The notes under the pieces are model-generated. The model made no database searches and was not told where the DNA came from. It was given only the letters and a program-made list of their open reading frames with translations. Positions 1 to 5,840 of a DNA stretch of 9,904 bases are shown here, piece after piece; position 1 is the first letter of the stretch; every line of letters starts with the position of its first letter. Both the position numbers and the translations under genes were made by a program. Source of the stretch: Candidatus Omnitrophota bacterium (GTDB taxonomy: Bacteria; Omnitrophota; Gorgyraeia; Gygaellales; Profunditerraquicolaceae). Where the stretch lies: NCBI GenBank assembly GCA_018825725.1, contig JAHKBC010000188.1, positions 1-9,904 on the forward strand. Direction: 5' to 3'.

Positions 1-2
1 GG

Positions 3-1040
3 AATAAACCGGCGGCTCTTTCTTCCGAAGAGCAGGGTAGGTTATTGGGCCATAATGTATTGGCAGCATTGCCTAAAATACAGCCCCGCGAATCAGCAAG
101 GTTATTTATGGATAAGCCGGCTTGCGAATACGCTAAAACTTTAAGAAGAATTTCGCGGCAGGAGGGTAATTGCCTGGTTGGCCTGGCTTTAGGTATAGGA
201 GTGGCATATGGTTTTTGCCATATCGGGGTACTCAAGGTTATCGAGGAGGAAAAGATACCCATTGATGTTATTTCAGGTTCGAGCATGGGGGCAGTTATTG
301 CTGGGCTTTGGGCAACCGGTAAGACCGCTCAGGAGATTTTGGAGATTACCCGGGATTTTAAGGATCCTAAACATATCTGGGGTGTGCTGGATTTTGCTTT
401 TCCTCTGCTGGGGTTTATTAAGGGCGATAAACTTTATAATTTTCTCAAACGCCATCTGGGGAATAAAACTTTTTACGACCTCAAGATTCCCCTTAAGATT
501 ATTGCTAGCGACATAAAGAAAAAAGAACCCAAATTATTGGATCAGGGATTAGTGGTGGATGCTATTATGGCCAGCTGCAGTATGCCCGGGGTATTCAAGC
601 CTTTTAAATTTAAAGATCAGACACTCTTTGACGGAGGAGTAACGCATCCACTTCCTACCGAGCCTTTATTTGAGATGGGTGTAAAGAAGATTATTGCGGT
701 TAATGTTACTCCCTCGCGCGCCGATGTCCTGAAACAGTATGAAAAGATAAAAGAAATTGTTACCAGCGGCAAGGGTTTAGATAAAAAGAAATGGTTTGAC
801 CTCAAATATTATTTTATCGACAGATTCAAGGATAATATCCTGGACATAATATTCTCTAGCGTAGAGGTTCTGCAATCCGCCGTAGCGCAAAAAGAGGCTC
901 AGATAGCGGATATAGTTTTACATCCGGATTTGACCGGGTTGCATTGGCTGGAGTTTCACAAAGTCGAGGAGTTTGTCAAGATAGGAGAAGCGGAAACCAG
1001 GAAACACCTGGATAAGATTTTAAAGTTGGTAAATGAATAA
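3..1040 (+). CDS. Patatin-like phospholipase (RssA/NTE family), 5' end probably outside the window
   Basis: Predicted serine lipid acyl hydrolase of the patatin family, acting on membrane lipids or acyl esters. Numbered from a TTG at 45, the oxyanion-hole stretch LALGIGVAYG lies near residues 47-56, the nucleophile elbow GSSMG at 78-82 (Ser80) and the catalytic-dyad motif DGG at 196-198, in family order and spacing. The usual Gly-rich loop GGGxRG has Tyr in place of the basic residue. The frame stays open to the left edge, and the roughly 45 residues before the patatin core look coding, so the gene probably starts upstream. Within the window TTG 45 and ATG 108 are alternative starts, each with only a weak purine-rich sequence before it. 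The N-terminal part resembles the end of a MinD/CpaE-type ATPase domain (weak inference). A lipoprotein gene follows after 12 bases. Confidence 0.88.
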   Translation, partial: NKPAALSSEEQGRLLGHNVLAALPKIQPRESARLFMDKPACEYAKTLRRISRQEGNCLVGLALGIGVAYGFCHIGVLKVIEEEKIPIDVISGSSMGAVIAGLWATGKTAQEILEITRDFKDPKHIWGVLDFAFPLLGFIKGDKLYNFLKRHLGNKTFYDLKIPLKIIASDIKKKEPKLLDQGLVVDAIMASCSMPGVFKPFKFKDQTLFDGGVTHPLPTEPLFEMGVKKIIAVNVTPSRADVLKQYEKIKEIVTSGKGLDKKKWFDLKYYFIDRFKDNILDIIFSSVEVLQSAVAQKEAQIADIVLHPDLTGLHWLEFHKVEEFVKIGEAETRKHLDKILKLVNE

Positions 1041-1052
1041 AAGGGAGGATTT

Positions 1053-1484
1053 ATGTATAAGATAAAATTTTGTTTTTTTTCGGCGATAATTTGTTTTTTA
1101 ACCGGGTGTGCCATTGTCAGGGATATGCCTCGGGGCCTTGCCGGCTTATCTACCAGGGCAGTGGAAAATGCGCGCGAAGACGCCTTAGCTAGCGTTTTTG
1201 ATTACTATTACGATACCTGTTATAAAAAGACGGTGGATATATTAGTCCAGATACAGGCCTATGTTTATGCCAGACCGGCTAAAAAGGATATGTTGGCTAT
1301 TTATGTCTCAAGCAGCGATACTACAGAGGTAGGGATATTTTTTGCCAAGGTTGGACAGAATAAAACCCGGGTAGAGATTTCTTCATTAAGCACTCCGGCT
1401 AAAGAGCGCCTGAGCAAGAGAATCTTTGCCATGCTTGGCGGTTTGCCTGATCCGGAGAAAAAAACGTTAGAAGAAGTAAAATAG
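1053..1484 (+). CDS. Small predicted lipoprotein, function unknown
   Basis: A 143-residue protein. Its N-terminus has basic residues, a hydrophobic stretch and the lipobox LTGC, which predicts signal peptidase II cleavage and lipidation of Cys19. The mature part is a small domain with a Tyr-rich stretch (FDYYYDTCYKK), a predicted beta region (LAIYVSSSDTTEVGIFF) and a C-terminal helix. The strand/helix arrangement is reminiscent of small DUF3568-like lipoproteins, and the lipoprotein at 3576 may be distantly similar, but I cannot confirm homology by eye. A strong Shine-Dalgarno (AGGGAGGA) precedes ATG 1053. The gene sits between the patatin and the NAD(P)HX epimerase with gaps of 12 and 6 bases, which indicates one transcript. 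The mature protein would be anchored in a membrane, probably facing the periplasm. Confidence 0.82.
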   Translation: MYKIKFCFFSAIICFLTGCAIVRDMPRGLAGLSTRAVENAREDALASVFDYYYDTCYKKTVDILVQIQAYVYARPAKKDMLAIYVSSSDTTEVGIFFAKVGQNKTRVEISSLSTPAKERLSKRIFAMLGGLPDPEKKTLEEVK

Positions 1485-1490
1485 AAATCC

Positions 1491-2147
1491 GTGATCGTTA
1501 CCAAAGAAAGGTTGTTAACCTCGGCTCTGGCCAAGAGGCTGGATTTGATTGCCGTAAAAAAGTTAGGCATATCAACTCTGGTTTTAATGGAGAATGCCGC
1601 AAGGGCAGTGGCGCAAGAGATTTTGAATGATCCGGCCCATAAAAAGATAATTATTGTTTGTGGCAAAGGCAATAACGGCGGAGATGGATTGGCTGCGGCG
1701 CGCCATTTAATTGCCGAGGGTTTAAAGCCCCGGGTTTTTATTGTTGGGAATTTATCCAGTGTAAAAAATGAAGCCAGGGTAAATCTAAATATTCTTCTTA
1801 AGCTTAAAATCCGCATCATTGAAATCTCCCCCAGGAACTTCTCTCTATTAAGAAGAAAACTTTTTTCTGCAGATTTAATCGTGGATGCGCTTTTAGGTGT
1901 GGGCCTCAAAGGTGAAGTAGGGGGCTTGGTTAAGCGAGTTATTGAAGCAATTAATTCCTCCTCGGCTAAAGTTCTTTGCGTAGATATTCCTTCAGGACTG
2001 GATGCGACAACCGGACAAATCAGAGGCGCTTGTGTGCGGGCTGAGCGGACCATTACCTTTGTAGCCAAGAAGAGAGGAATGTTTAAGAATAGCGGACCAG
2101 GGTATTGCGGAAAAATATTGGTTAAGGGAATAGGAATCCCTTTATGA
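1491..2147 (+). CDS. nnrE: NAD(P)H-hydrate epimerase, YjeF N-terminal domain type
   Basis: Metabolite-repair enzyme that epimerises R-NAD(P)HX to the S form, which NAD(P)HX dehydratase (NnrD) then repairs. The 218 residues carry the family signatures in order: LMENAAR at 32-38, GKGNNGGDG at 58-66, the catalytic-region motif VDALLGVGLKGEV at 131-143 and VDIPSGLDATTG at 164-175. The length fits the epimerase domain alone; the NnrD kinase-fold domain that many bacteria fuse to it is absent and is not elsewhere in the window. The start is GTG 1491. The preceding lipoprotein's TAG is in the same frame six bases upstream, so no earlier start exists, and the first ATG downstream would cut into LMENAAR. 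No Shine-Dalgarno is visible, which suggests translation coupled to the lipoprotein gene. Confidence 0.93.
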   Translation: MIVTKERLLTSALAKRLDLIAVKKLGISTLVLMENAARAVAQEILNDPAHKKIIIVCGKGNNGGDGLAAARHLIAEGLKPRVFIVGNLSSVKNEARVNLNILLKLKIRIIEISPRNFSLLRRKLFSADLIVDALLGVGLKGEVGGLVKRVIEAINSSSAKVLCVDIPSGLDATTGQIRGACVRAERTITFVAKKRGMFKNSGPGYCGKILVKGIGIPL

Positions 2148-2170
2148 AGGAGCGTACGTATAATTATGCT

Positions 2171-2199
2171 TTGTTAGAGAATATGAGAGTAGATATAAT
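2171..2199 (+). promoter_or_regulatory. Sigma-70-type promoter for the symporter locus
   Basis: TTGTTA at 2171-2176 and TATAAT at 2194-2199 are separated by exactly 17 bases. Transcription would begin near 2206, leaving a leader of about 18 bases that contains the ribosome-binding sequence AAGGGGAG before ATG 2224. It lies in the gap after nnrE, so the symporter locus probably had its own transcript. The call rests on sequence only. Confidence 0.6.
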
Positions 2200-2223
2200 A
2201 ATTTGATTTTTAAGGGGAGCAGT

Positions 2224-3477
2224 ATGACAGCAAAAAAGAGAGATAGCTGGGGTTCGCGGATGGGTATTATTATGGCTGTAGCCGGATCTGCTATAGGCCT
2301 GGGTAATTTCCTGCGTTTTCCGGCCAAGGTTGCTTCTAATGGAGGCGGGGCTTTTATGATTCCCTACTTTGTCTCCATACTTTTGCTGGGTATTCCGCTG
2401 ATGTGGATTGAATGGACCTTGGCTTATAGCTTTTTTGCCCTTACCGGTAAGTTGGTTGCTTTAGCTAACCAGCAGTCTATGCAGGGTTTTTTAAGCGGGT
2501 TCCAGGGGCTGGAGAATAATCAGTATTTTAAGGGCCCAGGGTGCGCTTATTTGTTTTTTCTGATTACTTTTATCTTGAATACTTGGGTAATCTATTATGG
2601 AATTAAAGGCGGTATAGAAAAGCTTTGTAAATGGGCTATGCCAATACTTCTAGGTTTTGGCGTGATATTGTTATTCAGGGTAATTACTCTTGGCGCTCCG
2701 GATCCGCAACATCCGTAATGGAATGTGTTTAATGGTTTTGGGTTTCTTTGGAATCCGGACTTCTCGGCATTAAAGTCAGCTAAAGTGTGGCTGGAAGCAG
2801 CAGGCCAGGTCTTCTTTACCTTAAGTGTTGGTATCGGGGTTATACTTACTTATGCAAGTTATCTTTCTAAAGGAAACGATGTGGCCCTTTCCGGATTAAG
2901 CGCGGCCGGTACAAATGAATTTGCCGAGGTTATCCTGGGGGGGGAAGCATTATTATTCCGGCGGTATTTGTTTTCTTCGGTCCATTAGAAATAAAGTCTG
3001 TGGCTCAGCCAGCGGTTGCTTTTTTAGAGGATGAATTCGATATCAATAGAGAAAAGGCGGTAAAAATATTTGCTGCGGTTTCCTTTATCCTGTGCCAACC
3101 GGCGATATTTTTCCTAAAGAACGGTGTAGTTGATGAGTTGGATTTTTGGGGCGGCCACCATTGAGACTATTCTTTTTGTCTGGGTTTTCGGGGTGGAAAA
3201 GGCCTGGGATGAGATACACAGGGGAGCGGATATGCGTGTGCCCCGCATCTACAAGTTTATTATTAAATACGTCACTCCTTTATTTCTTATTTCAATATTT
3301 GGTATGTGGTTTTGGCAGGAGTGGTGGCCGATTATTCTTATGAAAAACGTAACGGCTCAAAACAAGCCTTTTGTATTCGCTGCCCGGGCAGGGTTATTAT
3401 TAATATTTTTAACCCTGGTTTTTTTAGTCAGCTCGGCCTGGAAAAAAAGAAGAAAAGCAATGGAGAATTTAAGATGA
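2224..3477 (+). pseudogene. Sodium:neurotransmitter symporter family transporter, disrupted
   Basis: Remnant of an NSS/SNF-family Na+-coupled amino-acid transporter. The start is intact: AAGGGGAG, ATG 2224, then TM1 with GSAIGLGNFLRFP and NGGGAF. Four lesions follow. (1) Near 2407-2427 the sequence goes from the end of TM2 (LMWIEW) directly into what looks like TM3 (TLAYSFF), so the loop and part of TM3 seem to be missing in frame. (2) TAA at 2716-2718 interrupts [18 protein letters not shown] in the same frame. (3) At a run of eight G (2937-2944) the frame is lost after EVILGG; two bases fewer restores [21 protein letters not shown]. (4) Around 3147-3165 the frame shifts again, from DELDFWG to ATIETILFVWVFG, apparently with bases lost. 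The rest reads to TGA 3475-3477. The coding sense is otherwise well kept, so decay is recent or some lesions are sequence errors. Confidence 0.87.
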
Positions 3478-3579
3478 ATTTCGGAGGTTTAGTTTTTTTT
3501 TGTTTTTTCTTGGGGGATTATCCTCTTCTTGAACTTTTTTTGTTTTAGAAGGATTTTACGGCGAAAGGAATTAAAATGA
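3474..3579 (+). pseudogene. NSS transporter small subunit (MetS-like), frameshifted
   Basis: Small one-TM protein that accompanies bacterial NSS transporters such as MetPS. ATG 3474 overlaps the transporter's stop as ATGA, with GGAG just upstream. As it stands, the frame reads MNFGGLVFFCFFLGDYPLL and ends at 3548. Dropping one T from the nine-T run at 3493-3501 gives MNFGGLVFFVFSWGII followed by LFLNFFCFRRILRRKELK, a typical hydrophobic helix with a basic tail. It ends at TGA 3577-3579, overlapping the next gene's ATG as ATGA. Two correct operon junctions in the restored frame make the one-base frameshift convincing. It may be true decay together with the transporter, or a homopolymer sequencing or assembly error. 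Confidence 0.68.
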
Positions 3580-3968
3580 AAAGAAAGATTCCGTTATTTA
3601 TTTTAACCGCATTTATAATTGTTAACCTTTACGGGTGCGCGCCGGTCTTGGTTGGGGCTGTTGTAGGCGCCGGAGCCTTAGGCGGATATGCCTTAAGTCC
3701 AGATACTGTTGAAGCAGACGCGGAGCAGCCTTATGAAGAGCTCTGGAGTTCAGCCATTGATATAGCCAGGGTACGCGGAGAGATTATCCAGGAGAATTAT
3801 AGCCAAGGTTACATTGAATTCAAGGAAAAGTCCAGCAGGGCCTGGATAAAACTGCTGCGGTTAACGCGTTCGGTGACCAGGATAAAAATATCAGCCAGGA
3901 AAAACCATTTACCCAGCTTGGCTTTAGCCCGGGAGTTGTACGCCAAGATTGTTGAAGCGGCAAGATAA
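3576..3968 (+). CDS. Small lipoprotein, DUF3568-like
   Basis: A 130-residue protein with a basic N-terminus, a hydrophobic segment and lipobox LYGC, predicting a lipidated Cys21. A Gly/Ala-rich stretch after the lipobox (VGAVVGAGALGGYALS) is followed by a compact alpha/beta domain: a helix (PYEELWSSAIDIAR), strands (GEIIQENYSQGYIEFKEKS and TRIKISARK) and a C-terminal helix. This pattern matches what I remember of DUF3568-like lipoproteins; function is unknown. AAAGGAA lies at good distance before ATG 3576, and the start overlaps the stop of the restored NSS small-subunit frame by ATGA. It was therefore translationally coupled to the transporter operon, yet it is intact while the transporter is broken. 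No terminator is visible after the stop. Confidence 0.84.
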   Translation: MKRKIPLFILTAFIIVNLYGCAPVLVGAVVGAGALGGYALSPDTVEADAEQPYEELWSSAIDIARVRGEIIQENYSQGYIEFKEKSSRAWIKLLRLTRSVTRIKISARKNHLPSLALARELYAKIVEAAR

Positions 3969-3971
3969 TTC

Positions 3972-4000
3972 TTGTCTGGTTTTTATTTTTACGCTATAAT
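3972..4000 (+). promoter_or_regulatory. Promoter of tRNA-Phe
   Basis: TTGTCT at 3972-3977 and TATAAT at 3995-4000 are 17 bases apart, immediately after the lipoprotein stop. Transcription would start near 4007, leaving about 74 bases of 5' leader before the mature tRNA at 4081. The leader contains a short possible hairpin, GCCA/TGGC, around 4043-4057. Confidence 0.6.
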
Positions 4001-4080
4001 TGTCCCACGTAAGTAAAACGACATATTCGAGAAAGTTTTCGAGCCAGAAGCTATGGCGGATTTGTCAATAAATAGATTTA

Positions 4081-4152
4081 GCCGAGGTAGCTCAGTGGTA
4101 GAGCGCGGCCCTGAAAAGGCCGGCGTGCGGGGTTCGATTCCCTGTCTCGGCA
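4081..4152 (+). tRNA. tRNA-Phe (anticodon GAA)
   Basis: The whole cloverleaf can be read: acceptor GCCGAGG 4081-4087 pairs with TCTCGGC 4145-4151 (one G-U); D arm GCTC/GAGC 4090-4104; anticodon stem CGGCC/GGCCG with loop CTGAAAA 4111-4117, placing anticodon GAA at 4113-4115; a five-base variable region; T arm CGGGG-TTCGATT-CCCTG 4128-4144; discriminator A 4152. CCA is not encoded, so it must be added after transcription. I see no repeat of the 3' end nearby that would mark an integrated element. Confidence 0.96.
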
Positions 4153-4184
4153 TAAATTTCTATAAATTTAGTTCAGGAAATTTA

Positions 4185-4221
4185 GCCGCAGCTAAACAGT
4201 TGTTTTAATTCTGGCTGCGGC
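4185..4221 (+). repeat. GC-rich hairpin downstream of tRNA-Phe
   Basis: GCCGCAGC (4185-4192) and GCTGCGGC (4214-4221) form a perfect 8-bp stem around a 21-base loop, 32 bases after the tRNA. No T-tract follows (GATACATTTTAG), so it is a poor intrinsic terminator by standard criteria. It could still be a 3' processing barrier or a terminator for the tRNA transcript. The rest of 4153-4260 is AT-rich, with three AAATTT repeats and no gene that I can see. Confidence 0.45.
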
Positions 4222-4269
4222 GATACATTTTAGAGAGCTTTCTTAGTATAGCCAGCATTTCCATATTTT

Positions 4270-4299
4270 TTGATAAGATTATGGTTTTCATGATATAAT
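4270..4299 (+). promoter_or_regulatory. Promoter of the GIDE-LemA-radical SAM operon
   Basis: TTGATA at 4270-4275 and TATAAT at 4294-4299 are separated by 18 bases. The expected start point is about 4306-4307, only two or three bases before ATG 4309, so the message would be leaderless or nearly so. No other promoter-like pair stands out between the tRNA and this gene. Confidence 0.6.
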
Positions 4300-4308
4300 C
4301 AAGGCTAT

Positions 4309-5238
4309 ATGGCGCAAGATGGCGAAGATATTTTTTGGGCAGCGGCTGGTTTTTTCTCCGGAATTTTCTTCTTCTTTAAAGGCTTCTCTTATTTCCACAA
4401 AAAAAGGCTTATCGATAATATCCCGACTTCTACCATACGCGGCCTGGCTATGGGGCTGGTAGAGTTAGTTGGTAAGGTCAAAAAAGAAACTCCCTTCCGC
4501 GGCCCATTTACCAATCAGGAATGCGTCTTATATAAATACACTGTTGAGCGTTTAAGACAAAGCGATAAACATTCGGAATGGGCTATTATCGCCAAGGGGG
4601 ACAGTTTTTTTTGCCCGATTTGGGTTGAGGATACCACAGGAAAGATTATGGTTTCCGCAATCGGAGCGGAACTAATCTGGGATGTTAACTATGAATTCAG
4701 TAATAGCCGGGGCAAGCCTTTCCCCCAACAGCTTCTTGATTATATGGAGAATAATGGCATTAACTATAGAGGTTTATTTAGCAGCGCGAGGCTGCGTTTT
4801 AGGGAGTGGCATATCAAGCCCGGCCAGGAGGTTTATTGTTTAGGCACAGCCCAGAAAGTAGACTCCCAAATATCCGATGCCGAAAGCTTGAATTTCAAAC
4901 TTATCCAGCGCCTGGAAAAATTAAAAGAAGACCCTGTCTTTATGTCCGAGGCAGACTCAAATAAAGATGGTAAAATATCCAATGATGAATGGGACATAGC
5001 GGTAAGAAAAGTAGAGCAGTCTTTGCTTGAAAATGAGATGAAATCTGCTTCAAACAGTAAAGTACAGGACGTGATTATTTCCCGAGGCCTTGCCGAGAAG
5101 ACGTTTATTATATCGGATAAAAGCCAGAAGGAGCTTACTTCCTGGATGCGCGCAAAAATCCTGCTCTATATATTCGGGGGTGCTTGCCTTAGCCTGGTTA
5201 CGTTAGGGTATCTTTTATTCCGTTTCAGGGTATTTTAA
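4309..5238 (+). CDS. GIDE-domain membrane protein with an EF-hand loop
   Basis: A 309-residue membrane protein of the bacterial GIDE (E3 ubiquitin ligase MUL1-like) family, which usually neighbours LemA. No RING finger is visible, so ubiquitin ligase activity should not be assumed. Order: N-terminal hydrophobic segment at about 8-29 (IFWAAAGFFSGIFFFF); the family stretch IPTSTIRGLAMGLVELVGKV at about 38-57; a beta-rich soluble region to about 185; a canonical 12-residue EF-hand loop at 216-227 (DSNKDGKISNDE, ligand positions D, N, D, K, S, E) followed by W228 and a helix; a C-terminal membrane segment at about 283-305. The start ATG 4309 is needed to keep the first membrane segment; only a weak AAGG precedes it, inside the promoter-proximal bases. 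LemA follows after 14 bases. Calcium binding is inferred from the loop. Confidence 0.83.
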   Translation: MAQDGEDIFWAAAGFFSGIFFFFKGFSYFHKKRLIDNIPTSTIRGLAMGLVELVGKVKKETPFRGPFTNQECVLYKYTVERLRQSDKHSEWAIIAKGDSFFCPIWVEDTTGKIMVSAIGAELIWDVNYEFSNSRGKPFPQQLLDYMENNGINYRGLFSSARLRFREWHIKPGQEVYCLGTAQKVDSQISDAESLNFKLIQRLEKLKEDPVFMSEADSNKDGKISNDEWDIAVRKVEQSLLENEMKSASNSKVQDVIISRGLAEKTFIISDKSQKELTSWMRAKILLYIFGGACLSLVTLGYLLFRFRVF

Positions 5239-5252
5239 AAAAAGGAGGAAGT

Positions 5253-5825
5253 ATGGTAATTACGATAATTTTCGCTGCTCTATTTTTTATTGTCGTTGGT
5301 ATAATTATAGCCTTTGTGACTATTTATAACGGCCTGATTTTATTATCGCGCAATATCGATAAATCCTGGGCGAATATTGATGTTCTATTGAAGCAACGTT
5401 ACGACGAAATACCTAAACTAATCAAGGTCTGCGAAGGGTATATGAAATATGAACAGCAGACTTTCGAGAAGATTACCGCGGCGCGCACTGCCTGTTTGAA
5501 TGCTAAATCTGTTTCCGAGTCTTCATCTGCCGAAGGGGACTTGGCCAAATCCTTAAAGACGCTTTTTGCGGTGGCGGAGAATTATCCGGAGCTTAAAGCC
5601 AATGCCAATTTTACCCAGCTGCAGCAGCGTATAAGCTATCTGGAGAACCAGATCGCCGACCGCAGGGAACTTTATAATGATTCGGTGAATAACTATAATA
5701 TAAGGATAGCTCAGATTCCGGATATGTTTGTGGCTAATATGCTTCGCATGCAGCCAAAGGATATGTTCAAGGTTTCTGAGGAAGAGAGAAAAGACGTAGA
5801 GGTTAAATTCGACCTTCCTAAATAG
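5253..5825 (+). CDS. lemA: LemA family protein
   Basis: A 190-residue membrane-anchored protein with the usual LemA length and layout. An N-terminal membrane helix occupies about 2-24. It is followed by the family signature YNGLILLSRNIDKSWANIDV (25-44), KQRYDEIPKLIKVCEGYMKYE (47-67), NYPELKANANFTQLQQRI (110-127) and ENQIADRRELYNDSVNNYN (131-149). The soluble part is a mostly helical bundle. The biochemical role of LemA is poorly defined; in many bacteria it is encoded beside GIDE-domain or TPM-domain membrane proteins, as here. The start ATG 5253 has a strong AAGGAGGAA. The gene lies 14 bases after the GIDE gene and 15 bases before the radical SAM gene. I infer that GIDE and LemA form one envelope complex. 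Confidence 0.95.
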   Translation: MVITIIFAALFFIVVGIIIAFVTIYNGLILLSRNIDKSWANIDVLLKQRYDEIPKLIKVCEGYMKYEQQTFEKITAARTACLNAKSVSESSSAEGDLAKSLKTLFAVAENYPELKANANFTQLQQRISYLENQIADRRELYNDSVNNYNIRIAQIPDMFVANMLRMQPKDMFKVSEEERKDVEVKFDLPK

Positions 5826-5840
5826 GCAACATTTTTTTAG

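Noticed and set aside
1301..2068. Long 255-codon open frame on the - strand
   Set aside because: It lies antisense to the lipoprotein and nnrE, whose motifs are unambiguous; its composition shows no protein family and no start signal.
2716..2718. TAA read through as a sense codon (recoding)
   Set aside because: Other genes here use TAA as a normal stop, no recoding structure is evident, and the same gene has additional frame lesions, so simple decay explains it.
3130..3477. A separate small membrane protein gene
   Set aside because: Its sequence (TIETILFVWVFG, then RGADMRVPRIYKFIIKYVTPLF) is the C-terminal part of the broken NSS transporter, so it is a fragment and not an independent gene.
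4153..4184. AAATTT repeats after the tRNA as a CRISPR-like array
   Set aside because: Units are six bases with irregular short spacing; no repeat-spacer structure exists here or elsewhere in the window.
4081..4260. Integration site at the tRNA-Phe 3' end
   Set aside because: No direct repeat of the tRNA 3' end, integrase or phage-like gene is visible in the window.
4309..5238. Functional E3 ubiquitin ligase
   Set aside because: The database name for this family comes from MUL1; no RING zinc-binding Cys/His set is present, only the GIDE-like region.
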